Shown here in pieces: positions 17,933 to 27,795 of a stretch of 64,000 nucleotides of DNA (positions are counted from its first letter, which is position 1; every line of letters starts with the position of its first letter). The stretch is from Agrobacterium albertimagni AOL15 (GTDB lineage: Bacteria > Pseudomonadota > Alphaproteobacteria > Rhizobiales > Rhizobiaceae). Location: positions 372,001 to 436,000 of the forward strand of contig NZ_ALJF01000013.1 in NCBI RefSeq assembly GCF_000300855.1, in the 5' to 3' direction. The notes beneath the pieces were generated by a model. It did not search any database, was not told the DNA's origin, and saw only the letters and a program-made list of their open reading frames with translations. A program made the translations under genes and the position numbers.

Positions 17933-17963
17933 AAGCCGCGCCTCGTGCGCGGCTTTTCTTTTT
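17933..17963 (+). terminator. Intrinsic terminator of ldtP
   Basis: AAGCCGCG (17933-17940) pairs with CGCGGCTT (17948-17955), followed by TTCTTTTTT. It lies 27 bases past the ldtP stop. Confidence 0.9.
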
Positions 17964-18087
17964 TCGGGGCTGCGGCCATTCGCCCCCGCGCGTCAATTGA
18001 TCTGCAAATGTCGCTCTCCGTATTGCTCTCGTGACTGCGGAAGTTTAAGACCCCACAGCATCAAACGCTTTTGAGGAGCCAGCGATC

Positions 18088-19377
18088 ATGTCGAACAACG
18101 ATGCCTTCTTTTCTCGTTCTCTCGCCGATACCGACCCGGAAATTTTCGGTGCGATCGAGAAGGAACTCGGTCGTCAACGTCACGAGATCGAGCTGATCGC
18201 CTCTGAGAACATCGTCTCTCGTGCCGTGCTCGAAGCCCAGGGCTCGATCATGACGAACAAGTATGCGGAAGGCTATCCGGGCAAGCGCTACTACGGCGGC
18301 TGCCAGTTCGTCGATATCGCGGAAGAACTCGCGATCGATCGCGCCAAGAAGCTCTTCGGTGTCAACTTCGCCAACGTTCAGCCGAACTCCGGTAGCCAGA
18401 TGAACCAGGCCGTGTTCCTGGCGCTCCTGCAGCCGGGCGATACCTTCATGGGCCTCGACCTGAACTCGGGCGGTCACCTGACCCACGGTTCGCCGGTCAA
18501 CATGTCCGGCAAGTGGTTCAATGTCGTCTCCTACGGTGTGCGTGAAGACGACCACCAGCTCGATATGGAAGACGTTGCAAAGAAGGCCGAGCAGCACAAG
18601 CCGAAGTTGATCATCGCCGGCGGCACTGCCTATTCCCGCACCTGGGACTGGAAGCGTTTCCGCGAGATCGCAGACTCGGTCGGCGCCTATCTCATGGTCG
18701 ACATGGCCCACATCGCCGGTCTCGTTGCCGGTGGCCAGCATCCGTCGCCGTTCCCGCATTGCCATGTTGCGACCTCCACGACCCACAAGTCGCTCCGCGG
18801 TCCGCGCGGCGGCATGATCCTGACGAACGACGAAGATCTGGCGAAGAAGTTCAACTCGGCCGTCTTCCCGGGTCTCCAGGGCGGCCCGCTGATGCATGTC
18901 ATCGCCGCAAAGGCCGTTGCCTTCGGTGAAGCGCTGAAGCCGGAATTCAAGGATTACGCCGCTCAGGTCGTGAAGAACGCCAAGGTTCTGGCCGACACGC
19001 TCATCAAGCACAATCTCGACATCGTCTCCGGCGGCACCGACAACCACCTGATGCTGGTCGATCTTCGCAAGAAGAACGCTACTGGCAAGCGGGCGGAAGC
19101 CGGCCTCGGCCGCGCTTACATCACCTGCAACAAGAACGGCATTCCCTTCGACCCGGAAAAGCCCTTCGTCACCTCGGGTATCCGTCTCGGCACACCGGCC
19201 GGTACGACCCGCGGCTTCAAGGAGGCGGAATTCACGGAAATCGGCAACCTGATCGTCGAAGTTCTCGATGGCCTGAAGGTCGCCAACTCGGATGAAGGCA
19301 ATGCCGCCGTCGAAGGTGCCGTTCGCGAGAAGGTCGTGGCTCTCACCGACCGATTCCCGATGTACCCCTACATGTAA
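18088..19377 (+). CDS. glyA: Serine hydroxymethyltransferase
   Basis: This PLP enzyme interconverts serine and glycine and loads one-carbon units on tetrahydrofolate. It has 429 residues, the usual size. The PLP-binding lysine is K234 in [13 protein letters not shown], and the N-terminal [15 protein letters not shown] signature is intact at 57-71. GAGG precedes ATG 18088. It is followed after 12 bases by nrdR and then ribD, a gene order found in many alphaproteobacteria and consistent with one transcript. Confidence 0.98.
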   Translation: MSNNDAFFSRSLADTDPEIFGAIEKELGRQRHEIELIASENIVSRAVLEAQGSIMTNKYAEGYPGKRYYGGCQFVDIAEELAIDRAKKLFGVNFANVQPNSGSQMNQAVFLALLQPGDTFMGLDLNSGGHLTHGSPVNMSGKWFNVVSYGVREDDHQLDMEDVAKKAEQHKPKLIIAGGTAYSRTWDWKRFREIADSVGAYLMVDMAHIAGLVAGGQHPSPFPHCHVATSTTHKSLRGPRGGMILTNDEDLAKKFNSAVFPGLQGGPLMHVIAAKAVAFGEALKPEFKDYAAQVVKNAKVLADTLIKHNLDIVSGGTDNHLMLVDLRKKNATGKRAEAGLGRAYITCNKNGIPFDPEKPFVTSGIRLGTPAGTTRGFKEAEFTEIGNLIVEVLDGLKVANSDEGNAAVEGAVREKVVALTDRFPMYPYM

Positions 19378-19389
19378 GGCATTAGGCTG

Positions 19390-19866
19390 ATGCGCTGCCC
19401 CTTCTGCGGATCGGATGAAACCCAGGTCAAGGACTCGCGACCGGCGGAGGATAACACCTCCATCCGCCGGCGGCGTATCTGTCCGGATTGCGGGGGGCGC
19501 TTCACCACCTTCGAACGGGTGCAGCTGCGCGAGCTGATGGTCTTGAAGAAGACCGGCCGCAAGGCACCTTTCGCGCGCGACAAGCTGGTGCGGTCCTTCC
19601 AGATCGCACTGCGCAAGCGCCCTGTTGATGCGGACCGCATTGAGCGCGCCGTCTCGGGCATTGTGCGCCGCCTTGAAAGCTCTGGGGAGACCGAGATCTC
19701 CTCGGAAGAAATCGGTCTGCAGGTGCTCGAAGCCCTGAAGACCCTCGATGACGTGGCCTTCGTGCGCTACGCCTCGGTCTATCGCGACTTCAGTCACGCC
19801 GAGGATTTCGAGAACGTCATTGCCGAGATCAACGCCAAGATCTCCAGAGACAGCACGGCGGATTGA
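19390..19866 (+). CDS. nrdR: Transcriptional repressor NrdR
   Basis: NrdR represses ribonucleotide reductase operons according to ATP/dATP levels. It has 158 residues. The N-terminal zinc ribbon has C3 and C6 (CPFC) and C31 and C34 (CPDC). An ATP-cone domain follows from about 49 to 139. It sits 12 bases after glyA and four bases before the ribD start, so co-translation is likely. Confidence 0.97.
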   Translation: MRCPFCGSDETQVKDSRPAEDNTSIRRRRICPDCGGRFTTFERVQLRELMVLKKTGRKAPFARDKLVRSFQIALRKRPVDADRIERAVSGIVRRLESSGETEISSEEIGLQVLEALKTLDDVAFVRYASVYRDFSHAEDFENVIAEINAKISRDSTAD

Positions 19867-19870
19867 CGAC

Positions 19871-20959
19871 GTGTCCATTACCGCCCGCGACGAACGGCAT
19901 ATGCGGGAGGCAATCGAGCTCTCTCTGAAGCATGTCGGTCGCACCGGCCCCAATCCTTCCGTCGGATGCGTGATCGTCAAGGATGGCGAGGTCGTCGGTC
20001 GTGGTGTCACCGCGCTCGGTGGACGCCCCCATGCAGAACCACAGGCACTCGCCGAAGCCGGCGAGAAGGCGAGGGGGGCGACCGCCTATGTCACGCTCGA
20101 ACCCTGCTCGCATCATGGCAAGACGCCACCTTGTGCCAATGCCATCGTCGCCGCCGGCATTGCCCGCGTCGTGGTCGCGGTGGCTGATCCCGATCCGCGT
20201 GTCTCCGGCCGGGGTCTGAAGATCCTTGCGGATGCCGATATAGAAGTGACCATCGGCATCCTGCAGAAGGAGGCGCGTCGGGCCATGGCGGGTTATCTCA
20301 CCCGGCAGACGAAGGGACGTCCGCAAGTAATTCTGAAACTTGCCGTTTCTTCTGATGGGATGCTGGGGCGCGTTGGCGCAGGCCAGGTGGCGATCACGGG
20401 TGCCGAGGCACGCGAAGCCGTGCATCGTCTGCGGGCGCAGAGCGATGCGATCCTGGTCGGCATCGGCACTGCACTCGCCGATGATCCCGAACTGACGGTC
20501 CGCTTGGCGGGTCTCGAAAGCGCTTCCCCGTTGAGGATCGTGCTCGATCGCAAGGCGGAGATGCCGGTGACATCCAAGCTTGCCAAGACGGCAAAAGACG
20601 TCCCGGTTCTCGTCGCCGTAGCACCTGGCGCGGTCGGCAATCGTGCAGAGCTGGCCAGCATGGGCGTCGAAGTGCTGGAGGTCCCCGGGGTAGAGGAGTT
20701 GCTCGGCGCGCTCGCGCAGCGGGGTGTGTCGTCACTGATGGTGGAAGGTGGCGCGCGTGTCGCGACCGACATGCTGGCGCGCGGAATAGTCGACCGGATC
20801 GAACTCTACGACTCTCCGGTAACCATCGGGGAAGGCGGTATTCCTTCGCCGATTTCAGCCGGCCGCCTGCCTGCGGGTTTCGTCAAGATCGACGAAAGAC
20901 AGGTCGGGAGCGACCGGCTGCAGATCTTCGAGAGACTGCCTGCGTCTGCCTGGGTTTAA
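19871..20959 (+). CDS. ribD: Bifunctional riboflavin biosynthesis deaminase/reductase
   Basis: It catalyses the second and third riboflavin steps: deamination of the pyrimidine and NADPH-dependent reduction of the ribosyl side chain. It has 362 residues. The deaminase zinc site is HAE near residue 55 and PCSHHGKTPPC near 82-92. The reductase domain starts near residue 150 (RPQVILKLAVSSDG) and contains AILVGIGTALADDPELTVR. I chose GTG 19871, since upstream in-frame sequence overlaps nrdR and ATG 19902 would trim the domain start. Its stop overlaps by four bases the stop of a tiny minus-strand gene. Confidence 0.95.
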   Translation: MSITARDERHMREAIELSLKHVGRTGPNPSVGCVIVKDGEVVGRGVTALGGRPHAEPQALAEAGEKARGATAYVTLEPCSHHGKTPPCANAIVAAGIARVVVAVADPDPRVSGRGLKILADADIEVTIGILQKEARRAMAGYLTRQTKGRPQVILKLAVSSDGMLGRVGAGQVAITGAEAREAVHRLRAQSDAILVGIGTALADDPELTVRLAGLESASPLRIVLDRKAEMPVTSKLAKTAKDVPVLVAVAPGAVGNRAELASMGVEVLEVPGVEELLGALAQRGVSSLMVEGGARVATDMLARGIVDRIELYDSPVTIGEGGIPSPISAGRLPAGFVKIDERQVGSDRLQIFERLPASAWV

Positions 20960-21033
20960 CGGAAGAACAGCAGGAAAAGAATGATAAGGGGGATCGGTAC
21001 GCCGATCAGCCAGAGAAGAATGCCGCGACCCAT
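20956..21033 (-). CDS. 25-residue membrane protein, hydrophobic
   Basis: Reading the minus strand from ATG 21031-21033 gives MGRGILLWLIG then VPIPLIILFLLFFR and a stop. GGAGG lies six bases upstream of the start. Almost the whole peptide is one membrane helix with a Pro kink (PIP) and charged ends. I recall peptides of very similar sequence from other alphaproteobacteria, but that is memory rather than a search result. Its stop overlaps the ribD stop by four bases tail to tail. The function is unknown. Such short genes are usually missed by annotation. Confidence 0.72.
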   Translation of the reverse strand: MGRGILLWLIGVPIPLIILFLLFFR

Positions 21034-21128
21034 GGGGTGCCTCCGTCTTTCGTGTTGTGAGGCAACCTCCTCCGGGCGCCTTTCATGAGCGGAAACACGT
21101 GGGCACCATCAAAGGTTCCATCATACCC

Positions 21129-21156
21129 GAAAAGCCCCGTGTCCGAGGACACGGGG
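21129..21156 (-). terminator. Terminator of the secreted-protein gene at 21192
   Basis: CCCCGTGTCC (21135-21144) and GGACACGGGG (21147-21156) form a strong inverted repeat. On the minus strand it is followed by CTTTTCGG. It lies downstream of the gene ending at 21192 and upstream of the 25-residue gene. Confidence 0.75.
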
Positions 21157-21191
21157 GTCAAGGTGGGGCATGGAGGGGAGGCAGAGGGTAA

Positions 21192-21554
21192 TCAGCGGAC
21201 GTAGAAGGTCATGCCGCCATCGGCGGCCTGCTCGGCACCGACGATATTGGTGAGCTCGACCTTCTCGCCTTCGAGCTTCTGGGCGAGAGAGCGGTTGGCG
21301 ATAACAGCCGCCTGCAGCTGTCGCGCTTCCGGCGATGTGGGAGAGACCCCGGAGAAGCGTTCATGCGCCGTGTCATGGGTTTTCAACGAGTCGAGGCGGA
21401 TGACGTTGAAGTCCTTGGGCGACATGGTCTGAATGGTGGTCTCGATGCTGCTATCGGGCATACCGGCGGCAGAAGGCATGGCGGCATAGCTCTCGGCGCC
21501 GAAGGCGATGGCCGACAATGCGGAGGCACTCAGAACGGTTGCAAAGCGATTCAT
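21192..21554 (-). CDS. Small secreted protein of unknown function
   Basis: The protein has 120 residues, with a signal peptide that likely ends after SYA at 22-24. The mature region contains SPKDFNVIRLDSLKTHD and ends in GGMTFYVR, with no Cys residues and no known motif. AGGAACAG lies just upstream of the start at 21554. A terminator-like hairpin follows. It is a conserved-looking periplasmic protein, but I cannot assign a family. Confidence 0.72.
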   Translation of the reverse strand: MNRFATVLSASALSAIAFGAESYAAMPSAAGMPDSSIETTIQTMSPKDFNVIRLDSLKTHDTAHERFSGVSPTSPEARQLQAAVIANRSLAQKLEGEKVELTNIVGAEQAADGGMTFYVR

Positions 21555-21882
21555 GGTCCTGTTCCTTTCGAGGATGTTCGCGATGGCGGGGGATTCCGTC
21601 GCTCGCTTGCAGGACTGAAGGTGGTGTCGGTTTGTGGCGAAATCCTGGCTCTAAGCCCCTGAATTCCATTAAACATTTGTCACGCTGGCTGCCCGATTTC
21701 CGCCTGCATTAGCGAGAGTGGAACAATCCGTCCCGGGCGAAGATCGGCCTGACGCAATAAGCCTTGCCAGGAGCGCAGGTCCGGCCATCAGCAAAAACAC
21801 TTGCCTTCCGGGAAACGGCGTGGTTTGACCGCGTTTCTGTTCGGCCAGGGGCCGCAATCACATTCAAGATCGGATCAGACCC
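21555..21882. other. Intergenic region before ribH
   Basis: About 330 bases. On the minus side it holds the promoter of the secreted-protein gene; on the plus side, that of ribH-nusB. I looked for an FMN riboswitch ahead of ribH and do not see its conserved core. I see no riboflavin synthase (ribE) gene here, though some relatives carry one in the ribD-ribH interval. No gene or clear repeat is evident. Confidence 0.5.
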
Positions 21883-22341
21883 ATGGGAAACAAGACGGCA
21901 TCGCCGCATTTGCTGATCGTCGAGGCACGCTTCTATGACGACATGTCGGACGCTCTCCTGGATGGCGCCAAGCACGCCTTGACCGAAGCCGGCGCAACCT
22001 TCGACGTCATCACCGTGCCGGGTGCCCTGGAGATCCCGCCGGCGATCGCCATGGCGCTGGATGCCATGGACGACGAGGGGACGCAGTATGACGGCTTTGT
22101 CGCGCTCGGCATGGTCATCCGCGGCGAGACCTATCATTTCGACATTGTCGCCAACGAATCCTCGCGTGCGCTGATGGATCTCGCTGTCTCGGAATCGCTG
22201 CCGATCGGCAACGGCATCATGACCGTCGAGAACGAAGAGCAGGCCTGGGCGCGCGTCAAGCGCAGCGGAAAGGACAAGGGCGGCTTTGCTGCGCGCGCGG
22301 CGCTGTCCATGATCGAACTGAAGAAGAAGCTGGGTGGCTGA
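21883..22341 (+). CDS. ribH: 6,7-dimethyl-8-ribityllumazine synthase
   Basis: It joins the RibD-pathway pyrimidine with 3,4-dihydroxy-2-butanone 4-phosphate to make lumazine, the penultimate riboflavin step. It has 152 residues, the normal size. [10 protein letters not shown] (46-55) and the [10 protein letters not shown] segment (about 78-87) with the catalytic-region histidine are conserved. It is followed immediately by nusB; the start codons GTG/ATG of nusB abut the ribH stop, so translational coupling is likely. Confidence 0.96.
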   Translation: MGNKTASPHLLIVEARFYDDMSDALLDGAKHALTEAGATFDVITVPGALEIPPAIAMALDAMDDEGTQYDGFVALGMVIRGETYHFDIVANESSRALMDLAVSESLPIGNGIMTVENEEQAWARVKRSGKDKGGFAARAALSMIELKKKLGG

Positions 22342-22344
22342 GTG

Positions 22345-22824
22345 ATGACGGGCGAAGGCAAGCATCCGGTAAAGCCGGCAAACCAGCGCGGCGCCGCCCG
22401 CCTCGCGGCCGTACAGGCGCTCTACCAGATGGATATCGCCGGCTCCGGCGTGCTTGAGGTCGTGGCGGAATACGAGGCGCACCGTCTGGGCCAGGAAGTC
22501 GACGGCGAGACCTATCTGAAGGCGGACGCTTCGTGGTTCCGCTCGATCGTTGCGGGCGTCGTTCGCGACCAGACGAAGATCGACCCGTTGATCCGTGGCG
22601 CCCTGCAGGACGACTGGTCTTTGTCGCGCATGGATAGCACCGTGCGCGCCATTCTGCGTTCCGGCACCTTCGAATTGATCGAGCGCAAGGATGTACCCAT
22701 CGCGGTCATCGTAACGGAATATGTCGAGATCGCTCAGGCCTTCTTTACTGAAGACGAGCCGAAGCTGGTCAACGCCGTTCTCGACCGGATTGCAAAGCAG
22801 GTTCGCGCTCCAGCGCAAAAGTAG
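22345..22824 (+). CDS. nusB: Transcription antitermination factor NusB
   Basis: NusB forms the rRNA antitermination complex with NusE (S10) on boxA. It has 159 residues. The all-helical fold is recognisable from [16 protein letters not shown] near the start, DQTKIDPLI in the middle, and [15 protein letters not shown]...[12 protein letters not shown] toward the end. I chose ATG 22345 over GTG 22342. The ribH-nusB order is typical. The MFS gene starts ten bases after its stop. Confidence 0.95.
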   Translation: MTGEGKHPVKPANQRGAARLAAVQALYQMDIAGSGVLEVVAEYEAHRLGQEVDGETYLKADASWFRSIVAGVVRDQTKIDPLIRGALQDDWSLSRMDSTVRAILRSGTFELIERKDVPIAVIVTEYVEIAQAFFTEDEPKLVNAVLDRIAKQVRAPAQK

Positions 22825-22834
22825 GAACAGACGG

Positions 22835-24061
22835 ATGAGCATCGCGACTGAGGCAGGGCTGGACGGACAACTTTCGACAGCCAAGCGTAACGTCGGGTTG
22901 CTCGCCGTAGCGCAGGCAATCCTCGGCTCCGCACCGCCGCTCGCCTTTGCCGTCGGTGGTCTCGCTGGTTTCCAGATGCTGGGTGCTGACAAGTCGCTGT
23001 CGACCGCTCCGCTGACGGGCTTCAACATCGGCGTGGCCGTCGGCGCGATCGTGGTGGCCGCGGCCTCCCGCGTTCTTGGCCGCCGTGAAAGCTTCATGGT
23101 CGGCGCGCTGATGGGCGCGCTCGGAAGCGCACTGGCCGCCTTCGCGCTCATCCAGTCGAACTTCTGGCTCTTCGCCTTCTCTCTGCTGCTCATGGGCATA
23201 TCCGGGGGCTTCACCCAGAAGATCCGCTTCGCGGCCGCCGACGCATCGCCGAGCTTCTACAAGGGCAAGGCGATTTCGTGGATCCTTGCTGCGGGGATCA
23301 TCTCTGCCATTGCCGGACCGCAGATCGCCATCTGGTTTAAGGATGCGCTCGCGCCTGTGACCTTCGCCGGTGCCTTCCTCGGCTTGGTCCCGCTGCTGCT
23401 CTGCGCAATCGGTGTCCTGTTCTTCTTGAAGCTGCCGAGCATTGCCGACAAGAAAGCGGAAGCCTCAGGCCCCACGCGACCGCTGCGCGAGATCGTCATG
23501 ACGCAGCGCTTCATGACCGGCATGATCTGCGGCATCAGTTCCTATGCCCTTATGACCTTCATGATGACCGGTGCTCCGCTGGCGATGGTCGTCGGCTGCG
23601 GCTTCTCGTCGGACCTCGCGACGCTCGGCATACAATGGCACGTCATTGCGATGTTCGCGCCGAGCTTCTTCACCGGCATGTTGATCACCCGCTTCGGCGC
23701 TGAGAAGGTGGTTGCAGGCGGCCTGCTGATCCTCATGGCCTGCGCTGTTGTCGCCCATATGGGCATTGCGCTCTGGAACTTCTGGGGGGCGCTCGTACTC
23801 CTGGGCATCGGCTGGAACTTCGGCTTCATCGGCGCCACCGCCATCGTCGCCTCGAGCTATCGTCCGGCCGAAGCCGACAAGGTGCAGGGTTTCCACGACA
23901 TCATTCTCTTCTCGACGGTAGCACTTTCGTCTTTCTCCTCGGGCAAGGTCTTCACCGCCTTCGGTTGGTCCGTGATGAATCTGGTCATCTGGCCGATCAC
24001 GATCACCTGCCTCCTGCTGGTCGTTCTCCAGCTTCGCGCGGCGGCCCGCAAAGCCGCCTGA
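22835..24061 (+). CDS. MFS transporter
   Basis: The protein has 408 residues and about twelve hydrophobic helices. The loop between helices 2 and 3 contains ASRVLGRRESFMVG, an MFS-like cytoplasmic motif. The substrate is not evident. AGGA precedes ATG 22835 by eight bases. It follows nusB by ten bases and is probably co-transcribed with ribH-nusB. No terminator is obvious before hppA. Confidence 0.9.
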   Translation: MSIATEAGLDGQLSTAKRNVGLLAVAQAILGSAPPLAFAVGGLAGFQMLGADKSLSTAPLTGFNIGVAVGAIVVAAASRVLGRRESFMVGALMGALGSALAAFALIQSNFWLFAFSLLLMGISGGFTQKIRFAAADASPSFYKGKAISWILAAGIISAIAGPQIAIWFKDALAPVTFAGAFLGLVPLLLCAIGVLFFLKLPSIADKKAEASGPTRPLREIVMTQRFMTGMICGISSYALMTFMMTGAPLAMVVGCGFSSDLATLGIQWHVIAMFAPSFFTGMLITRFGAEKVVAGGLLILMACAVVAHMGIALWNFWGALVLLGIGWNFGFIGATAIVASSYRPAEADKVQGFHDIILFSTVALSSFSSGKVFTAFGWSVMNLVIWPITITCLLLVVLQLRAAARKAA

Positions 24062-24171
24062 GTTCCCACCCCACTGGAAAATATGCGTACTTGACGTCGC
24101 TAAAAGCGCGACGCAATCTCGCCACGCGTTGACGAGGTCTCAGAGGAGGGGGCCTGAGTCTGCGAGTCACG

Positions 24172-24195
24172 GCCCGCGATGAGTGAGGCGCGGGC
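24172..24195 (+). promoter_or_regulatory. Leader hairpin upstream of hppA
   Basis: GCCCGCG (24172-24178) pairs with CGCGGGC (24189-24195) across a ten-base loop. It ends five bases before the ribosome-binding site GGGAGGG at 24201-24207. It could modulate translation of hppA or protect the mRNA 5' end; neither is shown. Confidence 0.4.
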
Positions 24196-24215
24196 AATAC
24201 GGGAGGGTATTGCGA

Positions 24216-26354
24216 ATGACGGTTCTTCTAGGCGTAATTTTATGCGGGTTGCTGTCTGTGGTCTACGCGGTCTGGGCGACGCGCTCGGTTCTGGCCGCTG
24301 ACCAGGGCAATGCCCGAATGCAGGAAATTGCAGGCTATATTCGCGAGGGTGCTCAGGCTTACCTCACTCGGCAATACCTGACCATCGCGATCGTCGGCGC
24401 CGTCGTATTCGTCGCTACCTGGCTTCTTCTGTCCGGAACGGCTGCCATCGGCTTTCTGATCGGCGCCGTCTTGTCCGGCGCTGCCGGCTTCATCGGCATG
24501 CATGTCTCGGTCCGCGCCAATGTGCGCACCGCTCAGGCCGCCTCGCATAGTCTGGCGGCCGGTCTCGACATCGCTTTCAAGTCCGGCGCCATCACCGGCA
24601 TGCTGGTCGCGGGCCTCGCTTTGCTGGGCGTTTCCATCTACTTCTATATCCTGACCGCAATCCTCGGTCATGAAAGCGGCTCACGTGCCGTTATCGATGC
24701 GCTCGTCGCGCTCGGCTTCGGCGCCTCGCTAATTTCGATCTTCGCCCGTCTGGGCGGCGGTATCTTCACCAAGGGCGCCGACGTCGGTGGGGACCTCGTC
24801 GGCAAGGTGGAAGCCGGCATTCCCGAAGACGATCCACGCAACCCGGCGACCATCGCTGACAATGTCGGTGATAATGTCGGCGACTGCGCCGGCATGGCCG
24901 CCGACCTGTTCGAGACCTATGCGGTCTCGGTAGTTGCCACCATGGTTCTGGCTGCGATCTTCTTTGCCGGTTCGGCCGTGCTCGATATTGCGATGATCTA
25001 TCCGCTCGCCATCTGCGGCGCCTGCATCATCACCTCGATCATCGGCACCTTCTTCGTCAAGCTCGGCACCAGCGGCTCGATCATGGGCGCTCTTTACAAG
25101 GGTCTGATCGTCACCGGCCTCCTGTCGGTGGCTGGCCTCGCGATCGCAACCTCTCTGACCATCGGTTGGGGTTCGATCGGCACCGTCGCAGGCACCGACA
25201 TCACCGGGATGAACCTGTTCATCTGCGGCATTCTCGGCCTCGTGGTGACCGCGCTGATCGTCGTGATCACCGAATACTACACGGGCACCAACAAGCGTCC
25301 GGTGAACTCGATCGCTCAGGCCTCGGTCACCGGTCATGGCACCAACGTCATCCAGGGCCTCGCGGTCTCGCTGGAATCCACCGCACTTCCCGCCATCGTC
25401 ATCGTCGGCGGTATCATCGCGACCTTCCAGCTCGCCGGACTTTTCGGCACAGCGATCGCTGTCACCACCATGCTCGGCCTCGCCGGCATGATCGTCGCGC
25501 TTGATGCCTTCGGCCCGGTGACCGACAATGCCGGCGGCATCGCCGAAATGTCCCATCTGCCGCCTGAGGTGCGCAAGTCGACCGACGCGCTCGATGCCGT
25601 CGGCAACACCACCAAGGCCGTCACCAAGGGCTATGCCATCGGCTCGGCCGGCCTCGGCGCTCTGGTCCTTTTCGCGGCCTATTCCAACGACCTGGCTTAC
25701 TTTGCCGCAAACAGCGCCCAGTATCCTTATTTCGCGGACATGGGGTCGATCTCCTTTGATCTCTCCAACCCCTATGTCGTTGCCGGCCTCATCTTCGGCG
25801 GTCTGATCCCCTACCTCTTCGGTGGCATCGCCATGACCGCCGTCGGTCGTGCGGCCGGCTCGATCGTCGAGGAAGTCCGCCAACAGTTCCGCGACAAGCC
25901 GGGTATCATGCAGGGGACCGAAAAGCCGGACTATGGCCGGGCGGTCGACATCCTGACCCGCGCGGCGATCAAGGAAATGATCATTCCCTCGCTGCTGCCG
26001 GTTCTGGCACCTCTCGTCGTCTATTTTGGCGTGCTCCTGATCTCCGGCTCCAAGGCGTCCGCCTTTGCTGCCCTCGGCGCCTCGCTGCTCGGCGTCATCG
26101 TCAACGGCCTCTTCGTCGCCATCTCCATGACCTCCGGCGGTGGCGCCTGGGACAATGCCAAGAAAAGCTTCGAAGACGGCTTCATCGACAAGGATGGCGT
26201 GAAGCACCTGAAGGGCTCGGACGCCCACAAGGCCTCTGTCACCGGTGATACGGTCGGTGATCCCTACAAGGATACCGCAGGCCCTGCCGTCAATCCGGCG
26301 ATCAAGATCACCAACATCGTCGCGCTGCTGCTGCTCGCCGTGCTCGCAGGCTGA
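24216..26354 (+). CDS. hppA: Membrane-bound H+-translocating pyrophosphatase, K+-insensitive type
   Basis: It hydrolyses pyrophosphate and pumps protons out of the cytoplasm. It has 712 residues and about 16 hydrophobic helices. The pyrophosphate site is intact: [11 protein letters not shown] (189-199), [12 protein letters not shown] (215-226), and later [12 protein letters not shown] (430-441). The helix motif [10 protein letters not shown] (463-472) has Lys467 and Thr470, the marks of K+-independent enzymes; K+-dependent ones have Ala there. I chose ATG 24216 with GGGAGGG eight bases upstream instead of 24183. A perfect terminator follows. Confidence 0.97.
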   Translation: MTVLLGVILCGLLSVVYAVWATRSVLAADQGNARMQEIAGYIREGAQAYLTRQYLTIAIVGAVVFVATWLLLSGTAAIGFLIGAVLSGAAGFIGMHVSVRANVRTAQAASHSLAAGLDIAFKSGAITGMLVAGLALLGVSIYFYILTAILGHESGSRAVIDALVALGFGASLISIFARLGGGIFTKGADVGGDLVGKVEAGIPEDDPRNPATIADNVGDNVGDCAGMAADLFETYAVSVVATMVLAAIFFAGSAVLDIAMIYPLAICGACIITSIIGTFFVKLGTSGSIMGALYKGLIVTGLLSVAGLAIATSLTIGWGSIGTVAGTDITGMNLFICGILGLVVTALIVVITEYYTGTNKRPVNSIAQASVTGHGTNVIQGLAVSLESTALPAIVIVGGIIATFQLAGLFGTAIAVTTMLGLAGMIVALDAFGPVTDNAGGIAEMSHLPPEVRKSTDALDAVGNTTKAVTKGYAIGSAGLGALVLFAAYSNDLAYFAANSAQYPYFADMGSISFDLSNPYVVAGLIFGGLIPYLFGGIAMTAVGRAAGSIVEEVRQQFRDKPGIMQGTEKPDYGRAVDILTRAAIKEMIIPSLLPVLAPLVVYFGVLLISGSKASAFAALGASLLGVIVNGLFVAISMTSGGGAWDNAKKSFEDGFIDKDGVKHLKGSDAHKASVTGDTVGDPYKDTAGPAVNPAIKITNIVALLLLAVLAG

Positions 26355-26370
26355 GGCGACGAGGTGAAAC

Positions 26371-26406
26371 AAAAAGACCGCGGAAGGCAACTTCCGCGGT
26401 CTTTTT
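26371..26406. terminator. Bidirectional terminator between hppA and bamE
   Basis: A perfect 16-base-pair stem (26371-26386 with 26391-26406) around GCAA has A5 on one side and T5 on the other, so it can end transcription of hppA on the plus strand and of bamE on the minus strand. Confidence 0.93.
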
Positions 26407-26450
26407 CATGTCTCGATGGGCGAGGAGGGGAGCCCCCTCGGCGGATGGCC

Positions 26451-26939
26451 TTAGTTGCCACCCAGAATGTTGCGGACGCTGTTGGCTGCGCCACCACCAC
26501 CGGCCAGCAGCTGCTGCAGGAAGGTGAGATCGCGACCGCCGGTCGGCGTCGTGCGGGAAATCGTGTCGAACACTTTGCCGTCCTGCAGGGTGTAGTTCGC
26601 GCGCTGCGCGACGACGCCATCCTTGTCGAAGTAGATCGCGAGGATCTGCTGGTCGACGAGTTGCTGCTTCATGAAGGCCACCGGGCGGGTACGCTTCTGG
26701 GAGATGTAGTAGAAGACCTCGCCGTCGAAGGTAGCCGTGGTCGACGGCGTGCCGAGCGAAAGAAGGACCTGTTCGCGGCTGGAGCCGACCGGCACCAGAT
26801 CGAGTGCGGCCTGGTCAACGACGTAACCGTTGTGGAAGACCTCTGATGTCTGGCAGGCGGAGAGGCCGATGGTGACGGCAAGAGCAAGTGCGGTCGTGCT
26901 CAGGAGCTTCCTGTCCGACTTGAAAATCCTGATATCCAC
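26451..26939 (-). CDS. bamE: Outer membrane assembly lipoprotein BamE/SmpA family
   Basis: The protein has 162 residues. The signal peptide ends in a lipobox LSAC with Cys29 as the lipidated residue. The SmpA/OmlA fold follows: VPVGSSREQVLLSLGTPS, FYYISQ, and AIYFDKDGVV. It probably belongs to the BAM complex that inserts beta-barrel proteins in the outer membrane. It is divergent from the bc1-chaperone gene with about 256 bases between them. Confidence 0.92.
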   Translation of the reverse strand: MDIRIFKSDRKLLSTTALALAVTIGLSACQTSEVFHNGYVVDQAALDLVPVGSSREQVLLSLGTPSTTATFDGEVFYYISQKRTRPVAFMKQQLVDQQILAIYFDKDGVVAQRANYTLQDGKVFDTISRTTPTGGRDLTFLQQLLAGGGGAANSVRNILGGN

Positions 26940-27195
26940 TCAAACGTCTCCCATGACTGTCGATGGCACCTTTCGGTGCCGGATCGCTTCTGCGCATAGC
27001 ATTGTGGCCTTTCCGGGGAAAGCCGCCGCAAAGCCTGCGCCGCCGATTTGCCGGTCAATCTGCCGCGAGATGCGGCATCCGTGCCGGATATCGGCATTGC
27101 AATTCACGCCTGCTTCGGTAAACCAGCTTTCGCAATCATGCAACACGACCACGTCCGGGCTCACCACTTCGGTCGGCTCTTTTTGGTGGAATTGG

Positions 27196-27735
27196 ATGGT
27201 ATTCGGCTTCTTTCGGCAGAAAAGAAACAATCAAGTGATCGTCGAGCGCCAGTATGGGGCGCTGACGGCGGCTGCGCGCACGCCTGCCTTCTATCTCGAC
27301 ATGAATGTTCCGGACACCGTGATCGGCCGGTTCGAGATGTTGACGATCATGCTGATTCTCTATTTTCGCCGCACGGCAAAATCTCCGCGCAGCGGCCAGG
27401 AGATCGCGCAGAACATCATCGACGCCTTCTTCGAGGATGTCGATCACTCCATCCGCGAACTTGGTGTCGGCGATCCCGGCGTGCCGAAGCGCATGAAGAA
27501 ACTCGCCGGCATGTATTACGGGCGACTGGAATCCTATGCCGCGGCCCTGGACAAAAACGATCGCGAGGCGCTCGCGGCCGCGCTGAAGCGCAACATTCAT
27601 CCCGAAGAAGGCGAGGCTGCACCCTCCATGCAGGCGCTGGCCGACTGGATGTTTGCAGCCGAGCAGGCGCTGGCGGCGCTGGATGAGAACGAAATCGAGA
27701 CGGGCATGGCCCGCTTGGCCGTCCCGGAAAACTGA
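27196..27735 (+). CDS. Ubiquinol-cytochrome c chaperone family protein
   Basis: The protein has 179 residues, starting at ATG 27196 with GGTGGA five bases upstream. It matches the CBP3/UQCC1-like chaperone family used in cytochrome bc1 assembly: RQYGALTAAARTPAFY near the start, then FEMLTIMLILYFRR, then IAQNIIDAFFEDVDHSIRELGVGD. It precedes YceD and plsX on the same strand, as in many alphaproteobacteria. Confidence 0.9.
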   Translation: MVFGFFRQKRNNQVIVERQYGALTAAARTPAFYLDMNVPDTVIGRFEMLTIMLILYFRRTAKSPRSGQEIAQNIIDAFFEDVDHSIRELGVGDPGVPKRMKKLAGMYYGRLESYAAALDKNDREALAAALKRNIHPEEGEAAPSMQALADWMFAAEQALAALDENEIETGMARLAVPEN

Positions 27736-27795
27736 GCAGCGGCAAGCGCCAGAAGCGCAGAGGTCGCGCCGGACGGTAGAACAAGGATTGATGAC

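Noticed and set aside
21555-21882. FMN riboswitch ahead of ribH
   Set aside because: The conserved core segments of the RFN element are not present.
21709-23214. 501-codon minus-strand frame across ribH-nusB and the MFS gene
   Set aside because: It runs antisense through three recognised genes and has no start signal.
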